From Basidiobolus meristosporus CBS 931.73 (taxonomy: Eukaryota > Basidiobolomycota > Basidiobolomycetes > Basidiobolales > Basidiobolaceae): a stretch of DNA of 54,785 nt. A program made the position numbers and the translations under genes. The DNA is taken from contig MCFE01000598.1 of the NCBI GenBank assembly GCA_002104905.1, forward strand, positions 1 to 54,785. Reading direction: 5' to 3'. Under the pieces are notes generated by a model. The model saw nothing but the letters and a program-made list of their open reading frames with translations, did no database searches and was not told where the DNA came from. Shown piece after piece: positions 11,150 through 21,040 of the stretch (position 1 is its first letter; every line of letters starts with the position of its first letter).

Positions 11150-11295
11150 GTCTACCACCAAGTGTATTTGCTTACCTCGGAGGAGTTTGGATTAGCTATT
11201 CTTAGTCCTGATGTAGTGAGCTACTATCGATCCTAGTAAGGAAATATTCCAGTCCCACAGCGGCGACACCAGTGACGGCTGTTAACGGTAAGATA
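11150..11295 (-). pseudogene. Decayed copy of the small membrane-protein gene
   Basis: The 3' flank of methyltransferase copy 1 carries the remains of the gene found intact at 12500-12721. The translation keeps LTAVTGVAAVGLEYFLT and then reaches a stop. The C-terminal half is scrambled and about 25 nt shorter than the intact copy, and the start region is not recognisable. The terminal 'gtctaccaccaagtgtat' block is preserved. This shows that the duplicated unit was methyltransferase plus small gene. Confidence 0.75.
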
Positions 11296-11569
11296 GCTGT
11301 TTATAGTGTTTATAGCAGTAGCTGAAACAACGTGGAATATGGAGGAGCTGAATAACAGTTACCTCTAAATAGGTTTATTATTCAGCAACACTCTTAAAGA
11401 GTCGTGAGAGCTGATATAAACACTCGGATACTCTTGGAATGATACTGTGTGTCTACCGAATTTATTCCACCTCCTTTTCAACAAATCATCATCAGGCTAT
11501 TATGTCACGCTCGTACGCGGATATAGATCAGGTGGGAAAATCATTGCGTTTCAAGAGATACCTGCGAAC
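11296..11569. other. Spacer between the duplicated units
   Basis: No gene is seen. The spacer contains a perfect 9-bp inverted repeat, GCTGAATAA (11347-11355) and TTATTCAGC (11378-11386), enclosing a 22-nt loop. Confidence 0.4.
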
Positions 11570-11605
11570 ATGAGTGAAGATCTCGTCATGATGAATCAAC
11601 CATGA
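11570..11605 (+). promoter_or_regulatory. Upstream ORF overlapping the copy-2 start codon
   Basis: A 12-codon frame, ATG at 11570 to TGA at 11603-11605, has its stop overlapping the methyltransferase ATG at 11602 (sequence cATGA). If transcribed, it could reduce or couple translation of copy 2. Copy 1 has no equivalent, because its homologous 5' sequence is part of the coding region. Confidence 0.4.
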
Positions 11606-12393
11606 ATGTGCATGAAACCGCTGCAAAGGGCTTTGAGTTGGACACAAATGCATATGAAACAGCACGTCCCAGCTATCCTCCTGAGGCGATCGAACTTCTG
11701 CGAACGAAGCTGGGCCTTAAATCTGGCGAGTCACGTGTTTTGGACCTAGGAGCGGGGACGGGAATATTCACTCGTCTGCTGCAGCCATTCAATTATGACT
11801 TGGTGGCTGTAGAACCAGCGGCCAACATGAGAGCCAAGTTCTCTCAGGTGCTTCCTGACGTTCCAATCTTGGAGGGCACAGCCTGGAAAATTCCAGTGGA
11901 AGATAGCTCGTTGGATGTTGTCTTTGTTGCTCAGGCCTTTCACTGGTTCAGTGATGTCGCTGCCATCCAAGAGTTCAGCAGAGTGTTGAAACCAAACGGT
12001 TACCTAGCTCTGATATGGAACTTGGAAGACAGAGCTCAAGCCAAATGGGTTGGGGCCATCAGAGATATTTATGAAAAGCATGAACGTGGCTCACCCCAGT
12101 ACCGGTTGGGCTTGTGGAGAAAAGTATTCGAGACCGAAGAATATCGCCGCCTCTTTGACCCACCCACTGAAGCCCATTTGCAACGTGAGGTATTGTCAGA
12201 TAAACAGACCATTTGGACCCGTATATCCAGCAAGAGCTATGTCGCATCGCTGGATGCCAAGCAGAAGGAAACCTTGAAGCAACAAATCTTGGACACGCTC
12301 AACTCTGCGGAGGACATGGAGATAGACAAGGAGTCAGGTCTTGTCAAATTCCCGTACGTTACTGACATCGTGTGGTGTCAAAAACGAGCTTAA
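11602..12393 (+). CDS. Class I SAM-dependent methyltransferase, copy 2
   Basis: A 263-aa single-exon paralogue of the gene at 10197. From residue 11 onwards the two proteins differ by a single visible substitution (Glu in copy 1, Lys in copy 2, in the DA[E/K]QKE stretch). The 5' parts are alignable at DNA level but clearly diverged, and copy 2 starts at a different ATG. Motif I VLDLGAGTG and the FHWF block are intact, so both copies should fold and bind SAM. The substrate is unknown. Sharp identity boundaries suggest recent gene conversion rather than a whole-unit recent duplication. Confidence 0.85.
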   Translation: MNVHETAAKGFELDTNAYETARPSYPPEAIELLRTKLGLKSGESRVLDLGAGTGIFTRLLQPFNYDLVAVEPAANMRAKFSQVLPDVPILEGTAWKIPVEDSSLDVVFVAQAFHWFSDVAAIQEFSRVLKPNGYLALIWNLEDRAQAKWVGAIRDIYEKHERGSPQYRLGLWRKVFETEEYRRLFDPPTEAHLQREVLSDKQTIWTRISSKSYVASLDAKQKETLKQQILDTLNSAEDMEIDKESGLVKFPYVTDIVWCQKRA

Positions 12394-12499
12394 CAACAAG
12401 CATGGAAGTAAAAGGGCAATCGGATTCGTCTATGAGGTTCTTTTATTATTTACAAGTTAAGCTCTAATTAAGTCTACAGTGTAGATTTTTGTATGGTGT

Positions 12500-12721
12500 C
12501 TACCACCAAGTGTATTCGCCAATTTTGGAGTTGGGATTATATGCGGTTGTTGTCCTCATCACAGGGTTCGATTGATACCTGGCGGCGTATTCCTCGTTGG
12601 TAATGCTGGTAAGGAAATATCCCAGTCCCACAGCGGCGACACCAGTGACGGCTGTTAGCGGTAAGATTACTTGGGTTCCTAAGGACTTGGTGACCGGGCT
12701 GCGAAGTAAAAGTGTGGACAT
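12500..12721 (-). CDS. Small single-pass membrane protein, possibly mitochondrial
   Basis: A 73-aa protein: a basic/serine N-terminus, a glycine- and alanine-rich membrane segment (about residues 18-36, PLTAVTGVAAVGLGYF), then a polar tail ending GEYTWW. The layout recalls small inner-membrane proteins of the B12D/NDUFA4 type, but this is a weak resemblance and I assign no function. The frame can be extended to an ATG at 12766, but that ATG overlaps a TATAAATA sequence at 12756-12763. That box sits ~35-40 nt upstream of the ATG at 12721, so the shorter start is preferred. It is convergent with methyltransferase copy 2, 106 nt apart. A broken copy lies at 11150-11295. Confidence 0.7.
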   Translation of the reverse strand: MSTLLLRSPVTKSLGTQVILPLTAVTGVAAVGLGYFLTSITNEEYAARYQSNPVMRTTTAYNPNSKIGEYTWW

Positions 12722-12755
12722 TTCAAAGATGCTCCAACTGCGGGCAACTGTAAGA

Positions 12756-12763
12756 TATTTATA
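12756..12763 (-). promoter_or_regulatory. TATA box of the small membrane-protein gene
   Basis: TATAAATA read on the minus strand, about 35 nt upstream of the ATG at 12721. It decides between two possible start codons. Confidence 0.5.
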
Positions 12764-12890
12764 CATGCTGGATCTCTAAATTATCGGCCAGCCAACAATA
12801 GACTCTGTAGGAAGTTTGGATCTAGGTTAGGCCCAATTGGCCAAGTCTAGACTATATAGTATCCGAAGATCAAGGTGATAAGGAATTGGG

Positions 12891-12910
12891 CTAGGGTTTT
12901 TTAGGGTTTT
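12891..12910. promoter_or_regulatory. Telobox-like motif pair
   Basis: Two TAGGGTTTT half-sites, CTAGGGTTTT and TTAGGGTTTT, in tandem ~170-190 bp upstream of the small gene (-). They resemble binding sites of Tbf1/Myb-type telomere-repeat factors. The function is inferred from the motif only. Confidence 0.35.
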
Positions 12911-13264
12911 CCACTCCAATTGATTTGGTTTTTGAAGGTGATTGATCTGTTTCCGTCATGCGAGCACTGCTACTGGGGATGGATCTGGACGCTGATTATC
13001 CATGTATCAGCGATTAGTCCCATCGATAAACGGGAAAATGTTCCGAGTGTTATAGGTGCTTTACTTATTCAGCATTATTTTATTCTGGATCGCTTCACAT
13101 TTCTGACTCTTGGTGGAATTCTTTGTTTGGTGTTTTCAACAGTAGCTATCAAGGAATGGTGGTCTTCATGCTGGCATATGTTGGTAATGATATATCAATG
13201 GGCGACTTTTTTCAAAATATTGCCGCCATTTTTTCTTGGGTTCTATCACCCAAAACTCATTACC

Positions 13265-13525
13265 AAGAGAGAATGTTTGTATTTCTGTATAGCAAGGAAT
13301 GCTACATACAAGCACTCTGCAGCCAGGCTGTTGAAAAATATACAAAACAAAAGGCAATGTAGCAACCATCTTTTTAAACGTGAGTATACCTGTTGCATAC
13401 TGAGTGTTGTTAGAGTTTTGGAGATGTTGGAAGTGATTGGGAGAACAAGTAGATTGTGTGGTTTTCACCTTATGTTTATTGGATGTAGAGATGATATTTA
13501 AGCTTTTAAAACATGTAGAATGTGT
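13265..13525 (-). repeat. Truncated LTR plus adjoining repeat sequence
   Basis: A minus-oriented LTR end (TGTTGTTAGAGTTTTGG on the + strand at 13405) continues to about 13525, then stops. The ~130 bp beyond its terminus (13265-13404) matches, in inverse orientation, the sequence that follows the LTR at 17245-17570. So the shared block is larger than a solo LTR. 12911-13264 holds no gene. Confidence 0.6.
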
Positions 13526-14244
13526 TAGCAACACTTGCTTCAGCTTGAGATTTCGTTATTCAACAAATCTATAGTAATATATTTCATACTTCTCTTATAA
13601 CCACATAGTACGCTGCTCTTTTTCTCTGCATTTCCCTTAAGCCCCCCCCCCCCGAAAGCCTCGCGTACAGTATACCGTCAGTCAAATAGTGAGCCAAGTT
13701 CTGAGTCTCTTCAATGCTGATACACTAAAAACGAACAATGTATCTGATTTGGACAATATCTTGCCGATTGACGAACGGACTAGCCAAGGAATCATAAACA
13801 GTCTGGATATAGAAACTATTCATCTGCTTTCTTGGCATAAATTAGGGGAATGGTTTCCTCTAAACGGCCAAAGCTTATCACCAAGTTTGCACTGATGATA
13901 TCCATGTTTGTACAACACGAGGAATCAGATTATATGGAGAATCGATGGATAAATTCGGAGGGCAATGCAGCCTATTGCAGGGATTTTGATTACCTCGGTA
14001 ACAATGCGCAAATGATGATTGAGCCTACCAATCCCGTATCCCAACTAACAATCAAGGCAATGTTTGCCGTGAAATGAATCCCGTTTCCTAACCGAAGCAT
14101 GTGGTTGACAACCAAGTATGGGATTGGATGTGGAGTAAATATAGAAATTAGGGGTTTATTAGTCAGGATATATGGTCAAGTTTACAACACCACTGCGGTG
14201 GTTTAGAGAAGAAAAATTACAACGAGATGAGGGACGCGGGCGAT
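13526..14244. other. Gene-poor interval upstream of kinase 1's 3' end
   Basis: Contains a 12-nt C run (13642-13653). Two overlapping open frames in different phases (13689-13895 and 13850-14077) read like protein but match nothing I know and have no splice sites joining them; at best this is a decayed gene. Confidence 0.3.
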
Positions 14245-15459
14245 CTAAATCATGATGGACTGGAACCATCTATCCTGAAAGATCTCATCCACGGTGATAC
14301 GCGTGTCAGGGTTGGGGTCCAGCATCTTACGAATTAATGGGAACGCCGCCTCAGGGATGCGTGTGAATGACTCGCCATTCTTGCGGAATTCAAGGTACAT
14401 CTCGTAATTTTTGACCGAGGGTTTAGCCATGTCCCATGGGAACTTCCTGAGGACCATGCAGAGATAGATGATGCCTGCTGACCAGATGTCAGCCTTGGCT
14501 GCGTCGTATGGTCGACCGTCGAACACCTCTGGTGCTATGTATGGATCGGAGCCGGTTAGCTCGCTGGCTTTGGCTCGGTTCCCTTCGCTTAAGGGATCCA
14601 GGAAGATGAAGGCGCACCCGAAGTCAATGATCTTTAAGGTTCCGTTTTCATCCACACAGAGATTCTCAAGTTTAAGATCTCTGTGCGCCACCCCGCGGTG
14701 GTGCAAGTAGGCAAGTCCGCGCATCAACTGGCTGAAGTAAATATCGATCTCCTGCTGAGTCAGCTGGTTCTCCTTGACAACAGTGAACATGTCCTGAGGG
14801 CAGTATTCCATCACCTCGTGGATCTCATTGTTCTCCATGATGACATCCAGAGTCTGGATGACATTTTCATGAACCAGGGAGGCGGTGATGTAAACCTCAT
14901 TGCTGACCCACTCGTAATAGCGGTGCTCGTCTTCGTCAGGCCTCTTGGCACGGAAGCTTTTGACGGCGTATTTCCTGCCTGTGCGTGGACAGTAGGTTTG
15001 TCGAACGCCACCACCGGCTCCACTGCAGATGTCATTGGTGTAATCACCATACAGCTGATTGATGGATGGGGCGTTTCGCTTTCTTAGCGCGTCCAGCAGT
15101 GGCATGTAATCATTGGAGCGGGCCTTGGACTCGTGCTGTGATTTCAGGTGCTTCTTGCGCAGACTGAAGAATCCGAACTTCTTTTGCTGAGTTGATTTGC
15201 GATCCTTCTTGCTATCTCTGAACACAAATCTACTGGGGACTTTATATAGGGAGGACATGCCGGCGGTGAAGCAATCGTCCGAGGGAGTGGTTGTGCTGGT
15301 GTCGAGGTGGGTAGAGCTGTCGCAAGGGCCGGTGGAGTACTGACTGGCCAGACTTTCCTGTGAGTGGTATGGAATGTGGATCCCCTTGTTGGGAGCCTCG
15401 TGGTAGAGATGTAGATGGGAAAGCATTGGATACGAAGCTATCGGCGATTTGGAAGGCAT
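14245..15459 (-). CDS. HAL/NPR-type serine/threonine protein kinase, paralogue 1
   Basis: 404 aa, single exon. The N-terminal ~125 residues are serine-rich and probably disordered. The kinase domain (about 140-403) has the ATP-anchoring Lys167 in KYAVKSF, catalytic HRDLKLEN with Asp261, DFG with Asp279, and TGSDPYIAPE with Glu311. The GSDPYIAPE activation-segment signature and the DFGCAFIF stretch are typical of the fungal Hal4/Hal5/Npr1 group, which controls K+ uptake and nutrient permeases at the plasma membrane. All catalytic residues are present. Two N-terminal blocks, NKGIHIPYHSQESL and SSLYKVPSRF, are shared with the paralogue at 22929-24173 and may be docking motifs. A TATAAAAG box lies ~75 nt upstream. 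Confidence 0.9.
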   Translation of the reverse strand: MPSKSPIASYPMLSHLHLYHEAPNKGIHIPYHSQESLASQYSTGPCDSSTHLDTSTTTPSDDCFTAGMSSLYKVPSRFVFRDSKKDRKSTQQKKFGFFSLRKKHLKSQHESKARSNDYMPLLDALRKRNAPSINQLYGDYTNDICSGAGGGVRQTYCPRTGRKYAVKSFRAKRPDEDEHRYYEWVSNEVYITASLVHENVIQTLDVIMENNEIHEVMEYCPQDMFTVVKENQLTQQEIDIYFSQLMRGLAYLHHRGVAHRDLKLENLCVDENGTLKIIDFGCAFIFLDPLSEGNRAKASELTGSDPYIAPEVFDGRPYDAAKADIWSAGIIYLCMVLRKFPWDMAKPSVKNYEMYLEFRKNGESFTRIPEAAFPLIRKMLDPNPDTRITVDEIFQDRWFQSIMI

Positions 15460-17244
15460 TTGGAGTCTCTCTTAGTTCTTCAGTGTTGATTTGAACAGTA
15501 AAGATGGCTCTCACCCAGCGGACCACAAGGACTTTTATACCTCATCCCAATCTATCCATCACACGGTGACGATAACCAATCGAGGTTTAAGTATATTGTC
15601 CGAATATCGGAGAGTGCGTCGGCTAGGAAGATATCCCTCGGCACGGAATGCCATCGGACCCAAGGGAGGGGAGGGATGATGGTAAGCCAGCGCTTGTGCA
15701 ATACATAAGAGTGATAATAATCACCAAAAATGGAAGTGTCCAATTTATCCGCTCCCCAGGATTACCACTGATATCCGACAGAAAGGAATTCCAAGGATTG
15801 ATTCTATTTTTATTCGTGAGTCATATAGCGATGTTGAATGGATGAGCTAATCCACTTCCCGTGGACACGTGTGGGCAATGATGGGTTCGTTGGTTTGGGC
15901 CTAAAAACGCATGCCCATCACTATATCGATACCCATATCACCAACACTAACTGAATACACATCTATGGGAGTCAAAGGTGCTTGGGAATGAATACATATC
16001 TACGGGAGTTGAAGGTGCTTGAGGCGGTAGTGACCTCAACACTGGCATCGTACAACATCCTCCGGCACCCGGATATTGCATTTCAGCGGACGATGGCTAA
16101 CCATTACAAATAGTGATCAAGCTTCGTGTGACTAGCCTTTGCACCATAGATGGTGTGCCCCAGGGACCAGGATCAAAGGGTTTGGATAAGCAAATAGTCG
16201 CATCATGCAAGGTTGCTATGGAGTTATTATAGCAATGTCGACACCAGGGTTGTCGATGGCTATTTCTACTTGGCCCTCTGACCATGGATGTATGGATCTC
16301 ACTTTGGAATACGGGCATATATCATATACCACGATTGCATGCTCGTGCTAGATTCTTCGATGGTTCCGTAAGTTTAGCATGGTTGGGTCTAGTGGGTAGG
16401 ATGCAGGATGTAGGATGTTTTCGTAATCAAAAAATCGGTTGAGGACCGAAAATTCATCAAAAATTCCAACCTCAATTTCCGCTCCAGGGACCAATCAAAA
16501 CCAGCAGGGTACCATCGTTCATCTCAATCTGTGTCCAAAATTTATCGGTATCAAGTATTCCATATGAGTAAGTGGTTGTCATGCAGTAGCGAGTTGCCCT
16601 GGGAACATGGTGATGAATCAGAACCATTGCGCTTTCACATGTTGGTTTGGTGCATGGAAGTAAGTAGAGCATCATAAAAGTAAGGATGGTTCTGCTTTGT
16701 CCCAGGTTGCTGTGTGCACAGTTTGGGTCTTTCATACATCACAGAATCAGTAAACATCATATGAAATGAATCCAGGCCAAGTAGGTACTTCGGCCTTATA
16801 AATAATTATCGCGCTCAATTGATCAACAAGTTGAGCCGATCTCGATCCATTAATACAATTTACAAGTTGGAATTTCGGCTGGATTATGTTGTGATTAGCT
16901 AGCGAAACAAATGTTTCTACTTCAAGTACCCACATTCTCGAATATTCTCTAGGAAAAATGGTTTCGGAGATTTAGAAATTCGATGAATTAAGGAAATCCT
17001 GGATCTACCAACTAGCAAATCTGTTCTGAAGATCCGAAACCTTGAACACTAACTCTTGGGACTTCGCTCAAATATTCACATCATCAATCGATGACTTGAA
17101 AATACCTCGAAAACTATACCATTTTTCCCTCACAAACATTTCCAAATCTCATGACTATCTGGCAATTGCGTTTAGGGAATTCCCACCTTTTACCATGGTG
17201 AAGAATATTTTAAATTTCTTACATACACCTGGACATTTACATTT
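15460..17244. other. Kinase 1 promoter and gene-poor DNA
   Basis: The kinase promoter (TATAAAAG on the minus strand at 15532-15539) is at the left. I see no supported gene to the right; the open frames are short, unrelated to known families and lack spliced continuation. Confidence 0.4.
15532..15539 (-). promoter_or_regulatory. TATA box of kinase 1
   Basis: TATAAAAG on the minus strand, 73-80 nt upstream of the ATG at 15459. Confidence 0.5.
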
Positions 17245-17570
17245 GTTGTAAATGTCGTATTTGCGCCGAAATAGTTCCATAATTCATCAAGTTGCTTAGG
17301 TGATAGACTATGAACTTCACTATTTCCTGCCCGAACTCTCTGTCGGGATTTACTTCAAACATTTTCACCAAAATACCAGATACCCAGTACATAGATTTCT
17401 TTTCAGTTGTACAAGAGACTCCAAACATTGCGCACAAGCGTTTGGGACCTTTCTAGGAAAGACAGATGTACCACTTTGACCATCAAAAAATCATCAAGCA
17501 AAAACCATCTAGTCGCAATGTACTCCCAATCACTTTCAGCATCTGCAAAGCACTAACAACACTCAGTATG
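17245..17570 (+). repeat. Degraded LTR copy followed by shared downstream sequence
   Basis: A + orientation LTR ending 'gcactaacaaca' at 17570. The next ~130 bp (CTCAGTATG... to about 17700) is also found, inverted, next to the LTR at 13405. The interval to 17810 holds no gene. Confidence 0.65.
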
Positions 17571-17810
17571 GACTAGGCATACACACATTCAAAAGGCACA
17601 TAGTTGCATTGCTTTTGGTCTTGTACATTTATCAGCAGCCTAGCTAGGGAGTGCTAATATGCAGCATTCCTTGATATACAGAACTAAACATATCATAATG
17701 TTATATCCAAGATGACTACAACACAATTCATTTAGTCTACAAGCCCCAATATTTCCCAACTCGACTATCTTACAGGAATTTCATAAGAAATATCCATGAG
17801 AATGTAAGTG

Positions 17811-18885
17811 TTGTAGGTTCTATAGTGACACTTAAGTACTAACCTAACTTAGTCAAGTATATCATGTTGTAAGAGTCTTGAAGATACTGGAAGTGATTGG
17901 CAGAACAAGTAGATTATGAAGTTTTCATTTGATGGCTTTTGAATGTAAAGGTAGTGTTTATACTTTTACATAGTCTTGGCATAGCAAACATGTAGAATAG
18001 GTTTAGGAAGGTCCCAAGAGCATGTGTGCAGCATTTGGGGCTGTTTGGCCAACTGATCTAATTTCATGTTCTGGGTACATGATATTTTGGTGAATATTGT
18101 TGTAAAAATTTAGAATTCCACCTAAATATTCACCTAACTTAGTCACTTAGATCATTAACTTCAAATCCTAGAGAATGCTGACCAAATTCCTTGTTGGGAT
18201 TTACTTAGAATATTTACCCAGAACATGAAAATTCTCAAAGTTGCCCAAACAGCCCCAATCTTTGCACACATGTTCTTGGGATCTTCCTTAATCTACTCTA
18301 CATGTATGTTATGCCAAGACCATGTAAAAGTATAAATGCTACTCTTATACTCAACAAATTATTAAGTGAAAACCACATAATCTGCTTGTTCTCCCAAATC
18401 ACTTCCAATATCTCCAAGACTCTTACAACATTTTCACCAGAGCTTCAGGTACTTGGAGAATGAAAACTCTCAAAGCTATCTCTATAGCCTCAAGCTTGGC
18501 ACACAGGCTTTTAGAGTCCTTCTAGACTAATATCATGTGCTTGTTTTGCCAAGGTCATGTCAGAGTGGAAATACAACATTTACATTCAGTGAATTATTAA
18601 GTAAAATTGGAACAATCTAATGGTTCTCCTAGTCATTGCCATGACTCAAAACCTATCCCAACAAGTCATGGGCCCTGAGCTGTCACTTTCTGAGCTCTCA
18701 CTCTGTTAGCTGCCTACTACTGCTACTAATGATGCCACCAGAGTTTTGTAAATATTGAAATTGATTGCAAGACAAGTAGGTTATGTGGCTTCCACTCAAT
18801 GAACCACTGAATGAAAAGGTGGCTTTTATTCTTTTACATGCTCTAGGCAAGGAAGCCACAAAGAACATGTTTTGATGACTGTGCA
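17811..18885. repeat. Nested LTR cluster
   Basis: In order: a + LTR start (17811-17864), a minus LTR inserted at 17865 and truncated near 18097, a complete + LTR (18098-18430), a diverged + LTR right part (18431 to about 18680), and a minus fragment (about 18735-18885). The 17811 start and the 18431 continuation may be one LTR split by the later insertions, with a deletion of about 55 bp between them. Confidence 0.65.
18098..18430 (+). repeat. Complete LTR copy (333 bp)
   Basis: TGTTGTAAAAATTT... to ...CTCTTACAACA, with a TATAAATG-type box near 18330. The flanks (AATAT and TTTTC) do not match, so this copy has no detectable target duplication. Confidence 0.85.
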
Positions 18886-18954
18886 AACAAAACACAACAC
18901 TGATGGTACAATTGAAAGATACAAAGTAAGACCTCTGGCCAAACAATCCTCACA

Positions 18955-20335
18955 AACAAAAGGACCTAATTGAGTCCTTTGCACCAGTAGCCAAGTTTGA
19001 TTCTATCTGATTAGTATTAGCTATTTCAGCCAAATATACATTTTTTACTCATCAAATGAGTGTGAGAACTGCACTCCTGAGTAGGGAACTTGATGAGTAC
19101 ATGTAAATGAACCAGTCTGATGGGCTTGTTGACTAAGATAACCCTCATTTGGTCTGCAAGCTTAAAAAATTTCTGTATGGTGCATACAATCACCAAGAGC
19201 CTTGAATTGCAAGATAGATTGTTATTTGGAATATTTGAGCTTCCAAAGGGGGTACTGCTGACTATAGTATCTACTATATGCTAGATATAGCAAATCCTGA
19301 TCTAGCAGCTCCTTGTGTGGATGATCTGTTTATAGCTACCAACAACTTGGAAACATTGGAGAGATAAAATTCAACAAATCCAAGGATCTCAAGATGTCCA
19401 ATCTAGGAGAGCTCAGTTACTTCTTAGGGAAGTGGGTCTCCATAGAGAGTAGTACCCAGACTATTACCCTAAGCAAATCTAAGAATATTCAAGATATTCT
19501 AAAGAAATATCCAATGGAATACTGTAAACCAACAGCTACCCCAATGTAGACAAACCTTAGCTTGGCTAAAACACAACCAAACCAAGAGAGCTTGGTGCCA
19601 TCTGAAAGCCCAAAATTCCCTTACTAATCTATGGTCAGCAGCCTAATGTATATAATGCTTGGAACATGTACCTACATCTCATAATCAGTGGGAATTTTCA
19701 GCCAGTATAATAAGAACTATGGAACTGATCATTCTGCAGCAGTTAAGCAGATTCTTAGATACCTAAAAGGTGTTATAAGAGTCTTGGAGATATTGGAAGT
19801 GATTGGGAGGAAAAGTAGATTATGTGGTTTTCACTTAATGATTTATTGAATATACAAGTAGTATTTATACTTTTACATGGTCTTGGCATTACAAACATGT
19901 AGAATAGGTTAAGGAAGGTACCAAGAACATGTGTGCAAAGTTTGGGCTGTTTGGACACTTACCTAATTTTCATGTTCTAGGTAAATATTCTAAGTAAATC
20001 CCAACAAGGAATTTGGTCAGTATTCCCTAGGAATTGAAGATAATGATCCAAGTGACTAAGTTAGGTGGATATTTAGGTGGAATTACAAATTTTTACAACA
20101 GATTAACAATGTGTACAATTAGGTATATATCCAACTTCTCATGCTAGAACTAAGCACATAAATATTAGACATCATTTCATATGTGAAGCTATAGATAGTT
20201 ACTTAGTAAGCTTAGTTTACTCTGCCAAAGATGAAATGATTGCAAACATACTTACAAAACCATTAGCTAGTGACAAATTTAGTATCTTAGGTCAAAAATA
20301 GAACTAGTCAGTATGAACTTTTAATTGAGTGGTAG
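18955..20335 (+). mobile_element. Degenerate Ty1/copia pol (reverse transcriptase + RNase H)
   Basis: Many stops and frameshifts, but the order of motifs is clear. RT start FAPVAKFDSI (18977 onwards); an LYVDD-like VDDLFIATNN (about 19318); DLK..NLGELSYFLG (about 19390); the CKPTATPM block; a Y.SMVSSLMYI-like stretch; AVKQILRYLKG (about 19740); and, after an inserted LTR, the RNase H tail NPTSHARTKHINIRHHF...ILTKPLASDKF (20125-20290). A purine-rich tract (GAGTGGTAG) precedes the 3' LTR at 20336. Gag, protease and integrase are not recognisable upstream, so this is a 5'-truncated relic. It identifies the LTR family in this window as copia-type. Confidence 0.85.
19771..20100 (-). repeat. LTR inserted in the copia RNase H region
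   Basis: A 330-bp minus-oriented family member (TGTTATAAGAG... to ...TTTTACAACA) separates RYLKG from the C-terminal RNase H block of the dead copia element. The flanks (AAAGG and GATTA) are not duplicated, and the RNase H middle (roughly 90 residues) is missing. A deletion or a recombination between elements therefore accompanied or followed the insertion. Confidence 0.8.
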
Positions 20336-21040
20336 TGTTGTTAGAGTTTGCAATTCCACCTAAGCATTCTCCTAACTTAGTTGCTTAAGTCATTACCTAC
20401 AAATCCTAGAGAATACTTACCAAATTCCTTGTTGGGATTTACTTGGAATATTTTCACCAGAATATTAGGTATCCATAACATGAGAGTTTTCAGAGTTGTC
20501 CCAACAGCCCCAAACTTTACATACATGTTCCTAAGACCTTCCTAGTCATATTCTACATGTTTACTATCCCTAGACTAAGCAAGGCAAACAGGTATGTAGA
20601 GGTCCCAAGAATAGTTGTGCAAAGTTTGGGGTCTTTTGGACAACTTTGACTAAAATCATAATCTGGGTATCTGGTAACTTGGTGAGAATATTCTAAGTAG
20701 ATCCCAACAGAAATTTAGTCAGGTCAGAATGCTAATCACCAAATAAGATCTATGTGACTAAGTTAGCATGATTACTCAGGTAACAACTTAACATACAACA
20801 ACTAGCATATGCAAAAGTTACTACACTATATATAGCCCTCTGGGACTGTTGTCAAACACCAAGAAAATTGTTCATACAATGCTTGCCTGAAAGTACTAGT
20901 TGTCAGTCAATTAGCTGATGCAAGCTATACCCTTATCTATATACTCCAAATTCCTGTTGAGTGCTTGGAGATATTGGAAGTTACTGGGAGGACTAGCAGG
21001 TTTTGCTTAATAATTTATTGTGACATGTATGATATATTTA
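20336..21040 (+). repeat. 3' LTR of the copia relic and further LTR fragments
   Basis: TGTTGTTAGAGTTTGC starts directly after the polypurine-like tract at 20336; similarity to the family fades near 20575. Minus-oriented fragments follow at about 20590-20790 and 20955-21040. Confidence 0.7.

Noticed and set aside
12920-13501. 193-codon plus-strand open frame
   Set aside because: Its right half is LTR and LTR-adjacent repeat in antisense; the translation is low-complexity with no known domain and no promoter.
14683-15087. 134-codon frame opposite kinase 1
   Set aside because: Antisense shadow of the conserved kinase domain.
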